A stretch of DNA of 64,000 nucleotides from contig NZ_BDUD01000001.1 in the NCBI RefSeq assembly GCF_003113895.1, forward strand, positions 4,380,513-4,444,512. Direction: 5' to 3'. Origin of the DNA: Nostoc commune NIES-4072. Its GTDB lineage: Bacteria; Cyanobacteriota; Cyanobacteriia; Cyanobacteriales; Nostocaceae. The notes below the pieces were generated by a model that had not been told where the DNA came from, searched no databases, and saw only the letters and a program-made list of their open reading frames with translations. This document shows positions 25,504 to 35,065 of the stretch, piece by piece (within the stretch, counting starts at the first letter, position 1; every line of letters starts with the position of its first letter). The translations under genes were made by a program, and so were the position numbers.

Positions 25504-26922
25504 TCATCTTTTCACTATTGCTGGAACTGATACTTGTGTTCGTAACTGTCTGGTTTGATCGATAATTTGCTCTATGTCTTCTTGGGACAAACGCTGGACG
25601 TAGTTGATTTTGATTTCCTCTAAGAAGTCAAAAAGTAAACTCTGAATTTCTGAGAGTACGTTTTTTTCCTTTATTTGAGATCCTAAGACTTTGCTAAAGC
25701 TTTCTACTAGTTGACTGGTGAGTTTTGCGCCAACAGGATCTTCAACAGCATTAACTAACGTTTTGTAAAGATTAGTTATGATTTGAGTTGCCAGTTGTTC
25801 GCTTAACTGGATTTGAGCCTGTCCCACGCCAGGGAGGTTCTGAAGGTCGCGGTAGACGGGGACTTGGTGGAAGACGGTTTCGATGTTGTGGCGCAAAATG
25901 GCGACGATCGCAGGTTGGATTTCGGGTAGCACTTGGTAGACAATTGTCTTTACTAAAAGACCTGCGATCGCTTCCACTTCATTTACATTATTAATATCTA
26001 TGTAGGGACGTAAATTTTCTTGTTGCACTAGCCAGCGCGTTAAGTCACCCTTCTGAATTGAACCCTGAACCTGGTTAATTACTCTCACCACTACAACTTC
26101 TGTGAGTTCTTCAGCAAAGTTGGCGACAATTCCCTGATGAATTTGCTTTCGCACTGGATGCAAATTTAACAACTGCGCTTGATCGAGGCGGATTACTACA
26201 GCTAAAATTCGCAGCCACCGCCAAAATGGCAGTAGTAAAAATAGGTCGTACCAACGCCACAATACTGCTTCAACCCAGCTTAAGCCAGGATGTCGGCGTC
26301 TAATTAAGAAAGTGCGCCCTAACAATTCTATGCCGAATAAAATCACAAAGGGTAAGTCAATAATCCAGAAATTATCAACAAATTCGCCATTTTCACCGAT
26401 TTGGCGGAAGTAGTTAGAGGCAATCAAAGGGCGGATGCTCTCGTTAAAAAAATTAATTTCTTTAACCCAGCCATTTTGTGATAGGTAGGGCTGACTCCAA
26501 AAAGTGGCAAAGGACTGTTTTGCAGATTCTTTACCAATGTGCGATCGCATCCGCTTTTTGATTTTTTCCAGAGTCCCACTCTTATTCACTCCCGCAAACG
26601 GGTTACTGTCAATCATCTCGCTGCTAAGACGCCTTATTTCATCTAGCCTGCTATTTACCTGAGAAGACTCTAACCCTGTTTGGTTGACTTGTTCTTCTAA
26701 TGCGTCTACTGTTTCTAGATAACTTTTTGTGTCTCGATGGGGTTCGATACCTTTTATTGGGTCATAAATCTGAATAATTTGGGGAAGTTTTCGCAAGTAG
26801 AAATCTCGCCAAGGTACGTAACTTAAATTAAACAAAACTAAACCTAAATTTACGGTGGCAGTAATTGCCATTATTCTTTCAAACCAAATATTCTGTTGTT
26901 TAGAAGATTTTATATTTTTCAT
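25504..26922 (-). CDS. Large membrane protein of unknown function
   Basis: 472 residues. One hydrophobic segment is near the N-terminus (about 18-35) and others at about 190-205 and 225-245, the latter RWYDLFLLLPFWRWLRILAV, an arginine-bearing helix that loosely recalls a voltage-sensor segment. The N-terminal 40-190 region has a helical periplasmic-like domain; the C-terminal half (260-472) is soluble, helical and ends basic. No catalytic motif was recognised. It is upstream of rimP on the same strand but separated by 263 bp of repeats, so likely a separate transcript. Function unknown. Confidence 0.75.
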   Translation of the reverse strand: MKNIKSSKQQNIWFERIMAITATVNLGLVLFNLSYVPWRDFYLRKLPQIIQIYDPIKGIEPHRDTKSYLETVDALEEQVNQTGLESSQVNSRLDEIRRLSSEMIDSNPFAGVNKSGTLEKIKKRMRSHIGKESAKQSFATFWSQPYLSQNGWVKEINFFNESIRPLIASNYFRQIGENGEFVDNFWIIDLPFVILFGIELLGRTFLIRRRHPGLSWVEAVLWRWYDLFLLLPFWRWLRILAVVIRLDQAQLLNLHPVRKQIHQGIVANFAEELTEVVVVRVINQVQGSIQKGDLTRWLVQQENLRPYIDINNVNEVEAIAGLLVKTIVYQVLPEIQPAIVAILRHNIETVFHQVPVYRDLQNLPGVGQAQIQLSEQLATQIITNLYKTLVNAVEDPVGAKLTSQLVESFSKVLGSQIKEKNVLSEIQSLLFDFLEEIKINYVQRLSQEDIEQIIDQTRQLRTQVSVPAIVKR

Positions 26923-27371
26923 GCTTTGTCATATATTATACAGTTTTGACTATTTGGAATATAAGCTCTTTCATTTATCGAAACAGAATTCAGGAGCCAG
27001 AATGGGCTAAACCCTAGCTATCCGTTAACAGAATGTATTTTGAAGGAAGGTGGTCAAAACCCGCTCCGTTCGCGCAGCATCTCTAATTGCCCTCGCTCTA
27101 GCTTGACACAAGTGACAGATATATGCACTACTGTAATTTAGTGTTCAATGGGTGGATTCGATTCAAATGATGCTGTATCTCTGCTAATACAAGATACTCC
27201 TTTTGATGGATGACACAAATTAGTTTTTGTCTAGAAAGTTAAATTTGACAAAAATAATTCATAAATTATTCAAAAAACATTAAAAAATTGCGAAAAAAGT
27301 TATTAAACAAACTTAAAATGCAGCTGTTAACATTTATAATCCTGCTGATTTAACTCAAAGGAGTTTTAAGT
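26923..27371. other. Divergent intergenic region
   Basis: 449 bp between the large membrane protein (minus) and the peptidoglycan-binding protein (plus). It contains a short GC-rich repeat relic at 27060-27080 (cgctccgttcgcgcagc) and AT-rich DNA. Before 27372 the sequence caaaggagttttaagt supplies a strong ribosome binding site. No promoter was identified with confidence. Confidence 0.45.
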
Positions 27372-28073
27372 ATGTGGTGTGGGTTTGGAAAATCAAGCGC
27401 GAACTTTGCTGTTACTTGCCTGATAACTGCTAGCGTCGTAATTGCAGACACAGGTTTCGCAGCCTCTCAACGTAGCTATACCCCTCAGCAATTCCGTGCT
27501 GTGTTGCGAGGGTTAGGCTATAACGTCAAGGTAACAAATGGCCCTTTGACGGATGACCAAACTAAAAAGGCAATTCGTGAATTTCAGACGGGTTATAAGC
27601 TAAAACCAGTTGATGGAATAGCAGGGCCAAAAACCCAACAATTTGCTGCTAACATCGTTCAGATTTTGCACACAAATTTGAATGCAGTGGTAAAGCCAAA
27701 TCCTCCCCTACCGCGAGATCATTTTTATGGTTCCCGCACGGAAGAAGTGGTGAAGGAGTATCAGAAAAAATATCAGTTGCAAGAAACTGGAATTGCTAAT
27801 TTAGCACTCCGCCAAAAGCTGAATGAAGAAGCAAAGACAGTCATCAGTCAGCCAACAGCTAAACCAACACCTACACCGACGGGTAAACCAACAGCTAGAC
27901 CGACGGCTAGACCAACAGCTACACCAACAGCTACACCAACAGCTACACCAACAGCTACACCGACAGCTACACCAACAGCTACGCCAACACCTACACCGAC
28001 AGCTACGCCAACAGCTACGCCAACAGCTACGCCGACAGCTACACCAACAGCTACACCGACAACTACACCCTAA
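27372..28073 (+). CDS. Exported peptidoglycan-binding protein with Thr-Pro repeat tail
   Basis: 233 residues with AAAGGAGTTTT upstream. The signal peptide spans 1-30 (cleaved near GFAAS). Two PG_binding_1-type modules are seen: QFRAVLRGLGYNVKV/AIREFQTGY (about 35-95) and HFYGSRTEEVVKEYQKKY (about 115-150). The C-terminal 70 residues are ATPT repeats, encoded by a 12-bp repeat (acaccaacagct type), and form an extended linker as if to reach from the wall. No enzyme domain follows, so it may be a wall-associated spacer or a protein that has lost its catalytic part. The repeat length is likely variable between strains. Confidence 0.85.
   Translation: MWCGFGKSSANFAVTCLITASVVIADTGFAASQRSYTPQQFRAVLRGLGYNVKVTNGPLTDDQTKKAIREFQTGYKLKPVDGIAGPKTQQFAANIVQILHTNLNAVVKPNPPLPRDHFYGSRTEEVVKEYQKKYQLQETGIANLALRQKLNEEAKTVISQPTAKPTPTPTGKPTARPTARPTATPTATPTATPTATPTATPTATPTPTPTATPTATPTATPTATPTATPTTTP
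27855..28070 (+). repeat. 12-bp tandem repeat coding for Ala-Thr-Pro-Thr
   Basis: Copies of the 12-nt unit acaccaacagct with synonymous changes (ccg, cca, acg) continue from about 27855 to 28070. The frame stays open in the protein frame and one other. Confidence 0.8.
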
Positions 28074-28104
28074 TCGCCAGCAAAAACTCCTACTCCAAAT
28101 CCTC

Positions 28105-28998
28105 TCAAGTCATTTGATTTGGTTCTTCTAAGGGTCTGCCCTTGGGCATAGGTAAAATTGGACGGCGGTCATTGTAAGGCATAGGAATGTACTGGACGCT
28201 GGGTCGGCCTCCTTGTGGCTGTGGGTACAAATCCATGAGATCATAAATAGAATGGGGCAGTCCGACAGTTACGGGCAGCCCCATTTCTGTTGCTTCTTCT
28301 ATAGTTATGGGATAGTCGTGGGTGACGCGGCCAGTTGTCAAGGCTTCGATAATCGATTCAATATTTTCTGGCAGAACTTTTTGTTTGGGTATACTGTCTT
28401 TTAGCAGAGTTCGTACAAACCTCTGTACCTGTTGAATTGCTTTGCGTGAGAGGTCGGCCATAATGAGAGTTTGGTCATCAATCTCACCGATAGGTTTATC
28501 TTCAACTACTTTTAGGATACTTGCTGCTGGGTAATTACCTAACTGGGGATCAACTGGCCCTAAGACAGCGTTAGCATCCATAATAATTTCATCAGAGGCG
28601 AGTGCAAGCATTGTACCGCCACTCATAGCATAGTGGGGTACAAAGACTGTAACTTTTGCCTGGTGGCGAATTAATGCTCTGGCGATTTGTTCTGTAGCTA
28701 AAACCAAACCACCAGGAGTGTGCAAAATTAAGTCAATCGGCACATCTGGGGGTGTAAGGCGAATTGCTCGCAATATTTGTTCTGAGTCTTCGATAGTAAT
28801 GTAGCGAGATAAGGGAATTCCCAGGAAACTAATAGACTCTTGGCGGTGAATCAGCAAAATTACCCGACTTTTGCGTTCCTGCTGGAATTGTTGTAAAGCA
28901 CGCAAGCGCCGATATTCTACTTGACGTTTTTGCCAAAGGGGTTGCAAAGAAGTCAGAAGCAGGAAAATCCAGAATAAATCACCAATACCAAAGCCCAT
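28105..28998 (-). CDS. SppA/ClpP-fold membrane serine protease (SDH family)
   Basis: 297 residues from ATG 28998 (MGFGIGDLFWIFLLL); an upstream start at 29037 would add 13 residues. One N-terminal transmembrane helix (about 5-20) is followed by a Clp/crotonase-like protease domain. The SppA-like motifs are LILHTPGGLVLA and YAMSGGTMLALASDEI, with the Ser in SGG as likely nucleophile, plus GPVDPQLG. Homologues are often named serine dehydrogenase proteinase or membrane Clp-like protease and probably degrade membrane or signal peptides. The C-terminus is Pro-rich. It is convergent with the peptidoglycan-binding gene. Confidence 0.85.
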   Translation of the reverse strand: MGFGIGDLFWIFLLLTSLQPLWQKRQVEYRRLRALQQFQQERKSRVILLIHRQESISFLGIPLSRYITIEDSEQILRAIRLTPPDVPIDLILHTPGGLVLATEQIARALIRHQAKVTVFVPHYAMSGGTMLALASDEIIMDANAVLGPVDPQLGNYPAASILKVVEDKPIGEIDDQTLIMADLSRKAIQQVQRFVRTLLKDSIPKQKVLPENIESIIEALTTGRVTHDYPITIEEATEMGLPVTVGLPHSIYDLMDLYPQPQGGRPSVQYIPMPYNDRRPILPMPKGRPLEEPNQMT

Positions 28999-29086
28999 AA
29001 ATATTAATTTTTGTTCAAAAATAACGGTTGTCGTCATTATTGTGACAATTTTTGGGCGATCGCATTTCTATCTGTAGGTTTAATTT

Positions 29087-29128
29087 AGTAAGGTAGGATG
29101 TATATACTCAAGTAAGGATTCCTTACTT
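29087..29128. promoter_or_regulatory. Palindromic operator candidate of the AbrB/PIN operon
   Basis: A perfect inverted repeat with arms aagtaagga and tccttactt (29110-29128, 1-nt centre) lies 28 bp before the antitoxin ATG. A half-site (agtaaggtagga, 29087-29098) lies just upstream. This placement is typical for autoregulation by the antitoxin. Confidence 0.65.
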
Positions 29129-29155
29129 TTGATAGCAAATGCTAGGAGGCAAGTC

Positions 29156-29377
29156 ATGCTCGCCAAGTTAACTTCTAAGAATCAATTAACGTTGCCTAAA
29201 AGTATTACTCGTGAAATTGGGGAGGCTGAGTATTTTGAGGTAAAGGTGGAGGGGGGGCAAATTATTCTGACTCCTGTAAAAATTCATCGGGCTGATGCGG
29301 TTCGATCTAAGCTGGCGGATTTAGGGCTGAGTGAGCAGGATGTGGCTGATGCGGTGGCTTGGGCGCGTCAGTCGTGA
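29156..29377 (+). CDS. AbrB/MazE-like antitoxin
   Basis: 73 residues from ATG 29156 (MLAKLTSKNQLTLPK), preceded by ctaggagg, a clear ribosome binding site; a start at 29129 is possible. The swapped-hairpin AbrB fold (SKNQLTLPKSITREIG) binds DNA. The C-terminus probably wraps the toxin. It overlaps the PIN gene start by one base (tgatg), so the two are translationally coupled. It likely represses its own promoter through the palindrome upstream. Confidence 0.9.
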   Translation: MLAKLTSKNQLTLPKSITREIGEAEYFEVKVEGGQIILTPVKIHRADAVRSKLADLGLSEQDVADAVAWARQS

Positions 29378-29805
29378 TGGGTTGTCCACGGGTGGTAATT
29401 GATACTAATATCATCATCTCGGCGCTGATATTTGGGGGCAGAGTATCTAGGCTTCGTTTGGCATGGCAGGACGATCTCTTCACTCCCCTGGTTTCTAAAG
29501 CGACAACGACTGAGTTAATCCGAGTGCTGGCTTATCCAAAGTTTAAGCTCACGCCAACTGAGCAAGAAGATTTACTGTCGGATTACATACTCTTTTGTGA
29601 AGCTGTAGCGATGCCCGACCGCTTGCCTGTAATTCCTGAATGTCGTGACCCGTTTGATGTACCTTTTTTACTTTTGGCTATGGTCAGTGAGGCGGATTAT
29701 CTTGTGACAGGCGATCGCAATTTACTCAGTCTAAAAGATAATTTTTCTTGCCCGATTATCACGGCTGAATATTTTCTAAATGTTATTGATGGTCAGTCGC
29801 CCTAA
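29377..29805 (+). CDS. PIN-domain toxin (VapC-like ribonuclease)
   Basis: 142 residues from ATG 29377 (MGCPRVVIDTN). PIN-fold acidic residues: Asp in VIDTNIIIS, Glu in TTELIRVL, Asp in PFDVPFL, Asp in YLVTGDRNLL. VapC toxins are magnesium-dependent RNases that cut tRNA or rRNA when the antitoxin is lost. The start overlaps the antitoxin stop (TGATG). It is one of three toxin-antitoxin pairs in this window. Confidence 0.9.
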   Translation: MGCPRVVIDTNIIISALIFGGRVSRLRLAWQDDLFTPLVSKATTTELIRVLAYPKFKLTPTEQEDLLSDYILFCEAVAMPDRLPVIPECRDPFDVPFLLLAMVSEADYLVTGDRNLLSLKDNFSCPIITAEYFLNVIDGQSP

Positions 29806-29905
29806 TTTTTCCGGTGATGCTGTAGGTTTAAAATTCACTGATTACACTAAAGAAAAGTATTATTAAAAAACTTAATATTATTACGAATTACAAATTACGA
29901 ATTAT

Positions 29906-31798
29906 TTAGTACTCCCTTCGCCAAATCTTGATAGTGTCGTCATCACCACCACTAACTAGGGTTTGACCATCGGGACTGAAGGCGACGCATCGAACATAAC
30001 TAGAATGTCCTACAAGTGTGCTGATTTCTCTGCCACTTTGTACGTGCCACAGTTTGATAGTGTTGTCCCAACTGCCACTAGCAAGAAATTGACCATCGTG
30101 GCTAAAGGCAACTGACCAAATTGAATCAGAATGACCAATAAGAGTACGAATTTCTTTGCCTGTATTTACATCCCACAATTTAATTGTGTTGTCACCACTA
30201 CCACTGGCGATAATTTCCCCATCCTTGCTGAAGGCGATACAGTTAACAAAGAAGGAATGACCTAATAATGTGCAAATGTTTCTGCCTGTGTATACTTGCC
30301 ATAATTTAATGGTGTAATCAGTACTGGCACTAGCCACAAGCTGTCTATCTTTGCTATTCGTTGCAGGCGTTGTTGGAGAATAGGCAACTGACGAAACTGA
30401 GTCAGAATGGCCTATCAGAGTTTGGGTTTCTATGCCTGTGTGTACTTGCCACAGTTTAATTGTGCAGTCAACACTGCCACTAGCTAGAAATTTGCCATCT
30501 GGACTAAAGGCAACGGAATTTACCCAATTAGTATGACCTGTGAGAGTACGAATTTCTTTGCCTGTGTTTATATCCCACAATTTGATGGTGTTATCCCAAC
30601 TACCGCTAGCTAAAATTTCCCAGTTCAGTTCTGCAACTCCCGCAGATTTGCCTGACTCCCTTTGATAAGAAAGCTTTGAGGAGACTGGGCTAAAGGCGAC
30701 GGAATGAACCATACTGGAATGACCAGAAGACCAACGACCTAGTTGACGCACTAGCTTGCCAGTACCTAGTTGCCAAAGTTTAATAGTATGGTCATTACTG
30801 CCGCTAGCAATAAATTGCCCGTCTGAGCTAATGGCGATCGCATGAACCATACTAGAATGACCTTTGAGGGTCTGTACACATTGCCACTTCTGTTGATCTA
30901 ATACAAGTGGAGGTGGTTTAAGTCTACGCGTTATCACTAAGTTAGATGATATTGGTGGTATTTTATCGCCACCAGTATCAGAACTCAATAAATCCAACCA
31001 CTCCTGCACAGACTGGGGACGATAGGTTGACTCCAAATCCATGCCGCACATAATAGCCTGATTTACCCTGTCGCTGATTTTAGGATTAAAATATTGTGGT
31101 GGTTCTAAATTAATATTGTGGCGTCTATCATCTGCACTTGTCGGTATAACTGCGGTAAGCAAATTATACAAAGTAGCAGCTAAGGCGTAGATATCAATAT
31201 ATTCTCCTCGTGGCGCTTCTGATTCATACTGCTCAGGTGGGGCAAAACCAGGAGTACGATACACTGTATGCCTTTGGATCATATTGGGAATAAATTCTCT
31301 AGCGATGCCAAAATCTATCAGCACTGCTTCTGCTTTATCAATGCGGATCATAATATTACGTGGTTTGAGATCCCGATGCAGCAGCCCTTTAGAGTGAATT
31401 AGCGTTAAAGCGTCGCCAATTTGCCTAATGTACAGTAGCGCTTCTCCTTCTGATAGCACTCCCATCCGTCTTAGGCGCTGTCCTAAGTCTTCGCCTTCGA
31501 TGTAATCCATCACCATGCAGGGCAAATTTCCCTCATCAAAGATGGTTTCTATCTGTACTATATGAGGATGATGACACACAGCCAGCCTTACTGCTTCATC
31601 ACGGAAGTCTTGCCGTAACTTGTTTCGGTGGAGTATCCAGGCGGGGTGATTCAAGATTTCTTCTTTAAGAGTTTTAATCACTCGCAGTTGATTCCGTTGA
31701 TTTCTGGCAAGATAAGTAATGCCAATTCCGCCTTCACCTAGTTGGCTTTCAATAATGTACCGTCCACCGAATAAAGACTTTCCTGCATTCCACACCAT
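29906..31798 (-). CDS. Ser/Thr protein kinase with C-terminal WD40 propeller
   Basis: 630 residues. The kinase domain (about 10-275) has a G-loop ([12 protein letters not shown]), Lys in [15 protein letters not shown] and DFGIA, all intact. Seven WD40 units (about 315-630) share [38 protein letters not shown], likely forming one propeller for protein binding. No transmembrane helix, so cytoplasmic. It is divergent from the heme-sensor gene at 32088. A second kinase (33212) lies on the other side, and a truncated kinase relic at 36731 has a close N-terminal match. Confidence 0.93.
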   Translation of the reverse strand: MVWNAGKSLFGGRYIIESQLGEGGIGITYLARNQRNQLRVIKTLKEEILNHPAWILHRNKLRQDFRDEAVRLAVCHHPHIVQIETIFDEGNLPCMVMDYIEGEDLGQRLRRMGVLSEGEALLYIRQIGDALTLIHSKGLLHRDLKPRNIMIRIDKAEAVLIDFGIAREFIPNMIQRHTVYRTPGFAPPEQYESEAPRGEYIDIYALAATLYNLLTAVIPTSADDRRHNINLEPPQYFNPKISDRVNQAIMCGMDLESTYRPQSVQEWLDLLSSDTGGDKIPPISSNLVITRRLKPPPLVLDQQKWQCVQTLKGHSSMVHAIAISSDGQFIASGSNDHTIKLWQLGTGKLVRQLGRWSSGHSSMVHSVAFSPVSSKLSYQRESGKSAGVAELNWEILASGSWDNTIKLWDINTGKEIRTLTGHTNWVNSVAFSPDGKFLASGSVDCTIKLWQVHTGIETQTLIGHSDSVSSVAYSPTTPATNSKDRQLVASASTDYTIKLWQVYTGRNICTLLGHSFFVNCIAFSKDGEIIASGSGDNTIKLWDVNTGKEIRTLIGHSDSIWSVAFSHDGQFLASGSWDNTIKLWHVQSGREISTLVGHSSYVRCVAFSPDGQTLVSGGDDDTIKIWRREY

Positions 31799-32087
31799 TA
31801 GTAATATTTGACAATTCCTGGTATTTATTTTGGCACGGTATCAGAACAGCCAACACGAATTTTTGGAAATTCAATTTTGTTTCGCTGTTGTAGCTTTTTG
31901 CATTATTTACTTAGAGAACATTTTCATTAACCTCAATAATTACTAATATAGAGTTGGGTAATACCTTAATAGTTTTAGGTAAACTATACCTTTACAGCAA
32001 AATTTTATTTAATTGTTCATGCTAAAGTAAACGATGACTTTAGCGATATTTGGTCACAATAATTTGACTTGTAGGTAATGTGAAATT

Positions 32088-32996
32088 ATGCTAAAGAATC
32101 TAAAGCTGAAACAAAAATTTACAATTCTCCTACTGATAATTCTAACATTCGGTCTAAGCTTGAGTGGATTTGCTCTTTCTTCTCTGCTTAGAGAGAATGC
32201 TAAACAAGATATTAGCTCAACAGGTCTTATGCTCATGCAAACCATGAGTTCTATTCGTAAATATACCAATACTCAAGTTAATCCAGAGCTAGCTGATAAA
32301 TTGGCAACTGAGTTTCTGCCGCAAAGTGTGCCTGCATACTCAGCACGGGAGGTATTTGAGATTTTACGGAAAACACCAGACTACCGTGATTTCTTTTACA
32401 AAGAAGCAACTCTCAATCCCACAAATCTTCGGGATAAGGCTGACGTTTTTGAGACGGAAATTGTAGAAAAGTTCAGAAATAAATCAGACCTTAAAGAACT
32501 GAGTGGATTTCGCTCAATTCCTGGTGGAGATATATTTTATATTGCTCGTCCCTTACCAGTTTCTGAACAAAGTTGTTTAGTCTGTCATAGTGTACCAGAA
32601 GCTGCACCTCCAAGTATGATTAATCTTTATGGTACAGCTAATGGATTTGGGTGGAAGCTGAATGAAATTGTCGGCGCTCAGATTATTACAGTACCAGCAA
32701 ATAACGTCATCAACAAAGCTCATCAGTCTTCCTTAGTAATTATTCTAATTGTATCAACTATTTTTATAGCTACTATCCTGTTAGTAAACTATTTCTTGAA
32801 TCGACAAGTTGTTATACCTCTCAAACGCATGACTCGCATCGCTGAAGAAGTTAGTACTGGACACATGGAAGTTGAATTTGAGCAAATGTCTAATGATGAA
32901 ATCGGTAATTTAGCTAAAGCCTTTAAACGGATGCAGTTAAGTTTAGAAATGGCAATGAAAAGAATCAAACGCACTCAAGGAAGTATAGGGGATTAA
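32088..32996 (+). CDS. Membrane c-type heme sensor (Tll0287-like, DUF3365) with HAMP domain
   Basis: 302 residues. A first transmembrane helix at about 12-32 and a second at about 210-232 bracket a periplasmic Tll0287-like domain that contains the heme-binding motif CLVCH (near residue 165). After the second helix a HAMP domain (RQVVIPLKRMTRIAEEV to IGNLAKAFKRMQ) ends the protein, with no kinase, cyclase or methyl-accepting module. Such truncated sensors could pass redox or gas signals to separate proteins. It lies between two Ser/Thr kinases, which are natural candidates for partners. Confidence 0.87.
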   Translation: MLKNLKLKQKFTILLLIILTFGLSLSGFALSSLLRENAKQDISSTGLMLMQTMSSIRKYTNTQVNPELADKLATEFLPQSVPAYSAREVFEILRKTPDYRDFFYKEATLNPTNLRDKADVFETEIVEKFRNKSDLKELSGFRSIPGGDIFYIARPLPVSEQSCLVCHSVPEAAPPSMINLYGTANGFGWKLNEIVGAQIITVPANNVINKAHQSSLVIILIVSTIFIATILLVNYFLNRQVVIPLKRMTRIAEEVSTGHMEVEFEQMSNDEIGNLAKAFKRMQLSLEMAMKRIKRTQGSIGD

Positions 32997-33211
32997 AATA
33001 GTAATTCGTAATGACGCTCGTTCCTTGCTAACGCTGTGCTATCGCTAAGAGACGCCACGCGAACGTTAAGGTAATTTGTGATTCAGTTGTGCAACGAAGA
33101 TTTAGACTCAACCACAAAAATGGCTGCGCTTAGTTGCTCTTTACTTAAACTTTGAGAATTAGTTAAACAATTCAAAATTATCTCTAAATGAATGGTGGCC
33201 TAAATATTTAT
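32997..33211. repeat. Repeat-bearing gap
   Basis: About 215 bp. A GC-rich repeat relic at 33010-33066 (ctaacgctgtgctatcgctaag then gagacgccacgcgaacg) resembles the family at 4891 and 11631. No gene. Confidence 0.5.
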
Positions 33212-34462
33212 TTATGAGAATAAGCTTTTTTTGAACTCAAAAGCTGCTTGAAAGTCAGGAATTTCCCTGGCTATGAGTTCAATAAATTGGTCGGGTGAAA
33301 TGTAAGGATTTTGATCTAATATTTCTTCTATAACGATATTTGCCATAGGCCCAATGTGGTAAGCTAACTCTTGGTGACAATGTTTAATAAATGCTGGTTG
33401 GAGGGGAGGTTGCTGTTCTTTGATTTGCCCAATTTGCGGAATAGCTGATGAAGTAGGTGAACTAAAAATTGTTTCTCCAGGTTGGTTGTATGACTGCGAT
33501 ATTGCCGACATAGGCTGAAATTCAGGATTAAATACGGTGGGGGGCAAATCATCAAGCATGATTGCAGGAGACATTACCAGTTTTGGTTCTCCAATCCGCT
33601 CTAAATCTATAAGAACTTCACTTGCTGCTTGGTATCGCTTGTTAGGTCTATCTGCTAACATCTGATCGATTACTTGAGCGAATCCATCAGTAACATAGGT
33701 ATAATAACGCCAGTTCCATTCTAAGGAATATTGATCCATTAGTAAGGATGGATCTCTACCTGTGAGTAATACAATAGCTGTTACTCCCAAAGCATAAAGG
33801 TCACTAGAGGGAGAACATAAACCCAAGCTAATCTGTTCACGCGGAGCATACCCCACTTTACCGACAAGGGACATTTTGCCAACAAAAGTCACCTGGTTGT
33901 TAGAACTTCTGCTTTCATTCATGTCAGCAATTTGCTTGCCTACACCGAAATCAATCAGCACTGGCAGATCCTTACCATCAGGTAACATGATATTATCAGG
34001 CGAAATATCTCGATGGATAATGTTGTGCTGGTGAACATATTCCAAAACAGGTAGCAGATTTTTTAGCCACTCTATAACTTCTTCTTCAGAAAAGTTTCTT
34101 CCTTGACGTTGAAGTTCTCCTAGCAGCCTAGAATATGTTTTACCGTCAACATACTCTTGTACTAGGAATAACCGACCATCTCCTTCAAAGCAAGCCAAAA
34201 ACTTGGGAATTTGAGGATGTTGTAATTGATGAAGAATTTTTGCTTCTCTTTTAAACAAGTTGCGATATTGTTCCAGCCCACTCTCCCCTGTGCCAATGGG
34301 CGCAAACTCCTTGAGAACACAAGCTTCATTAAACCGACGAGTGTCAAAGGCCAAGTAAGTTCGCCCCAATCCTCCCTGCCCCAGAAGTTTTTGGATAATA
34401 TAGCGGTTATCGATTAGAGTTCCAGCAGCTATTTCTGGTCTTGTCATAGGGGACTGTGACAT
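33212..34462 (-). CDS. Ser/Thr protein kinase, HRDIS variant
   Basis: 416 residues. The kinase domain (about 18-285) has the G-loop LGQGGLGRTYLA, Lys in CVLKEFAP, HRDISPDN and DFGVG. The catalytic-loop Lys of the usual HRDLKPxN is replaced by Ser, a substitution often seen in cyanobacterial kinases, so activity may be altered. A Pro/Ser-rich linker (about 300-350) leads to a conserved-looking helical C-terminal domain (HCHQELAYHIGPMANIVIEE and on), which may be a regulatory module. No transmembrane segment. It is convergent with the heme-sensor gene. Confidence 0.9.
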   Translation of the reverse strand: MSQSPMTRPEIAAGTLIDNRYIIQKLLGQGGLGRTYLAFDTRRFNEACVLKEFAPIGTGESGLEQYRNLFKREAKILHQLQHPQIPKFLACFEGDGRLFLVQEYVDGKTYSRLLGELQRQGRNFSEEEVIEWLKNLLPVLEYVHQHNIIHRDISPDNIMLPDGKDLPVLIDFGVGKQIADMNESRSSNNQVTFVGKMSLVGKVGYAPREQISLGLCSPSSDLYALGVTAIVLLTGRDPSLLMDQYSLEWNWRYYTYVTDGFAQVIDQMLADRPNKRYQAASEVLIDLERIGEPKLVMSPAIMLDDLPPTVFNPEFQPMSAISQSYNQPGETIFSSPTSSAIPQIGQIKEQQPPLQPAFIKHCHQELAYHIGPMANIVIEEILDQNPYISPDQFIELIAREIPDFQAAFEFKKSLFS

Positions 34463-35065
34463 TTCATCGCACTCCTAGCGATTTTATTATTGATTAATTA
34501 TTCAGTTTGCTGAAAGTCAGAAACTCTAGCAGATAAAAGCTTATAACATCCTTAAAATTGAGGTTAGCATCACTGTCAAGACAAGGAAATACACTCTTCT
34601 ACAATCTTTCGACGGTCTTGTGTGACCAAATAGACAATTTTTACCTGAGTAGTTCGATCATACTACTCATACTTACGTATTTTAGCAGCCAGAATTTAAT
34701 CAGTGTCTGCGGTAATCTCTGCGACTGCTCTGGGCATCGCCTTTTGGATTTGCAGATGAACCACATTTTACCTCTAGTAATTCAATTGGCACTGAGCTTT
34801 GGAACAGTAAGGATATAGCATGATATGATAGTTTCTCAGAAAAACTAAGGTTGCTATAGACTTCCCGAAAAAATTATTATATGTATTTCAAGTGCTGAAT
34901 ATGCGTTAGCGCAGCTCGTCGTAGACATCGCTCTCAAAAATTAATCTTTCTGAGAGTTAATATCGTTATCAAATAACTGCTTCGGCATGGGCTATCAAAG
35001 TTTTCATTACAAGTGATTCCTCAAGAGCAGAAAATTACGCTACGTATAATAAAATACTTTTGAAG
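34463..35065. other. Gene-poor region with small dispersed repeat
   Basis: About 600 bp. The open frame at 34558-34818 has no start context or recognisable domain and is taken as chance. A complete minus-strand small dispersed repeat occupies 34903-34931 (GCGAT-N21-CGC on the reverse strand). The end may serve as downstream region of the Uma2 gene. Confidence 0.45.
34903..34931 (-). repeat. Small dispersed repeat, GCGAT-N21-CGC
   Basis: On the minus strand the 29 nt begin gcgatgtctacgacgagc and end taacgc. Excising 21 nt leaves gcgatcgc. Confidence 0.75.

Noticed and set aside
34558..34818. 86-residue open frame
   Set aside because: Non-standard start, no ribosome binding site, no recognisable domain, AT-rich.
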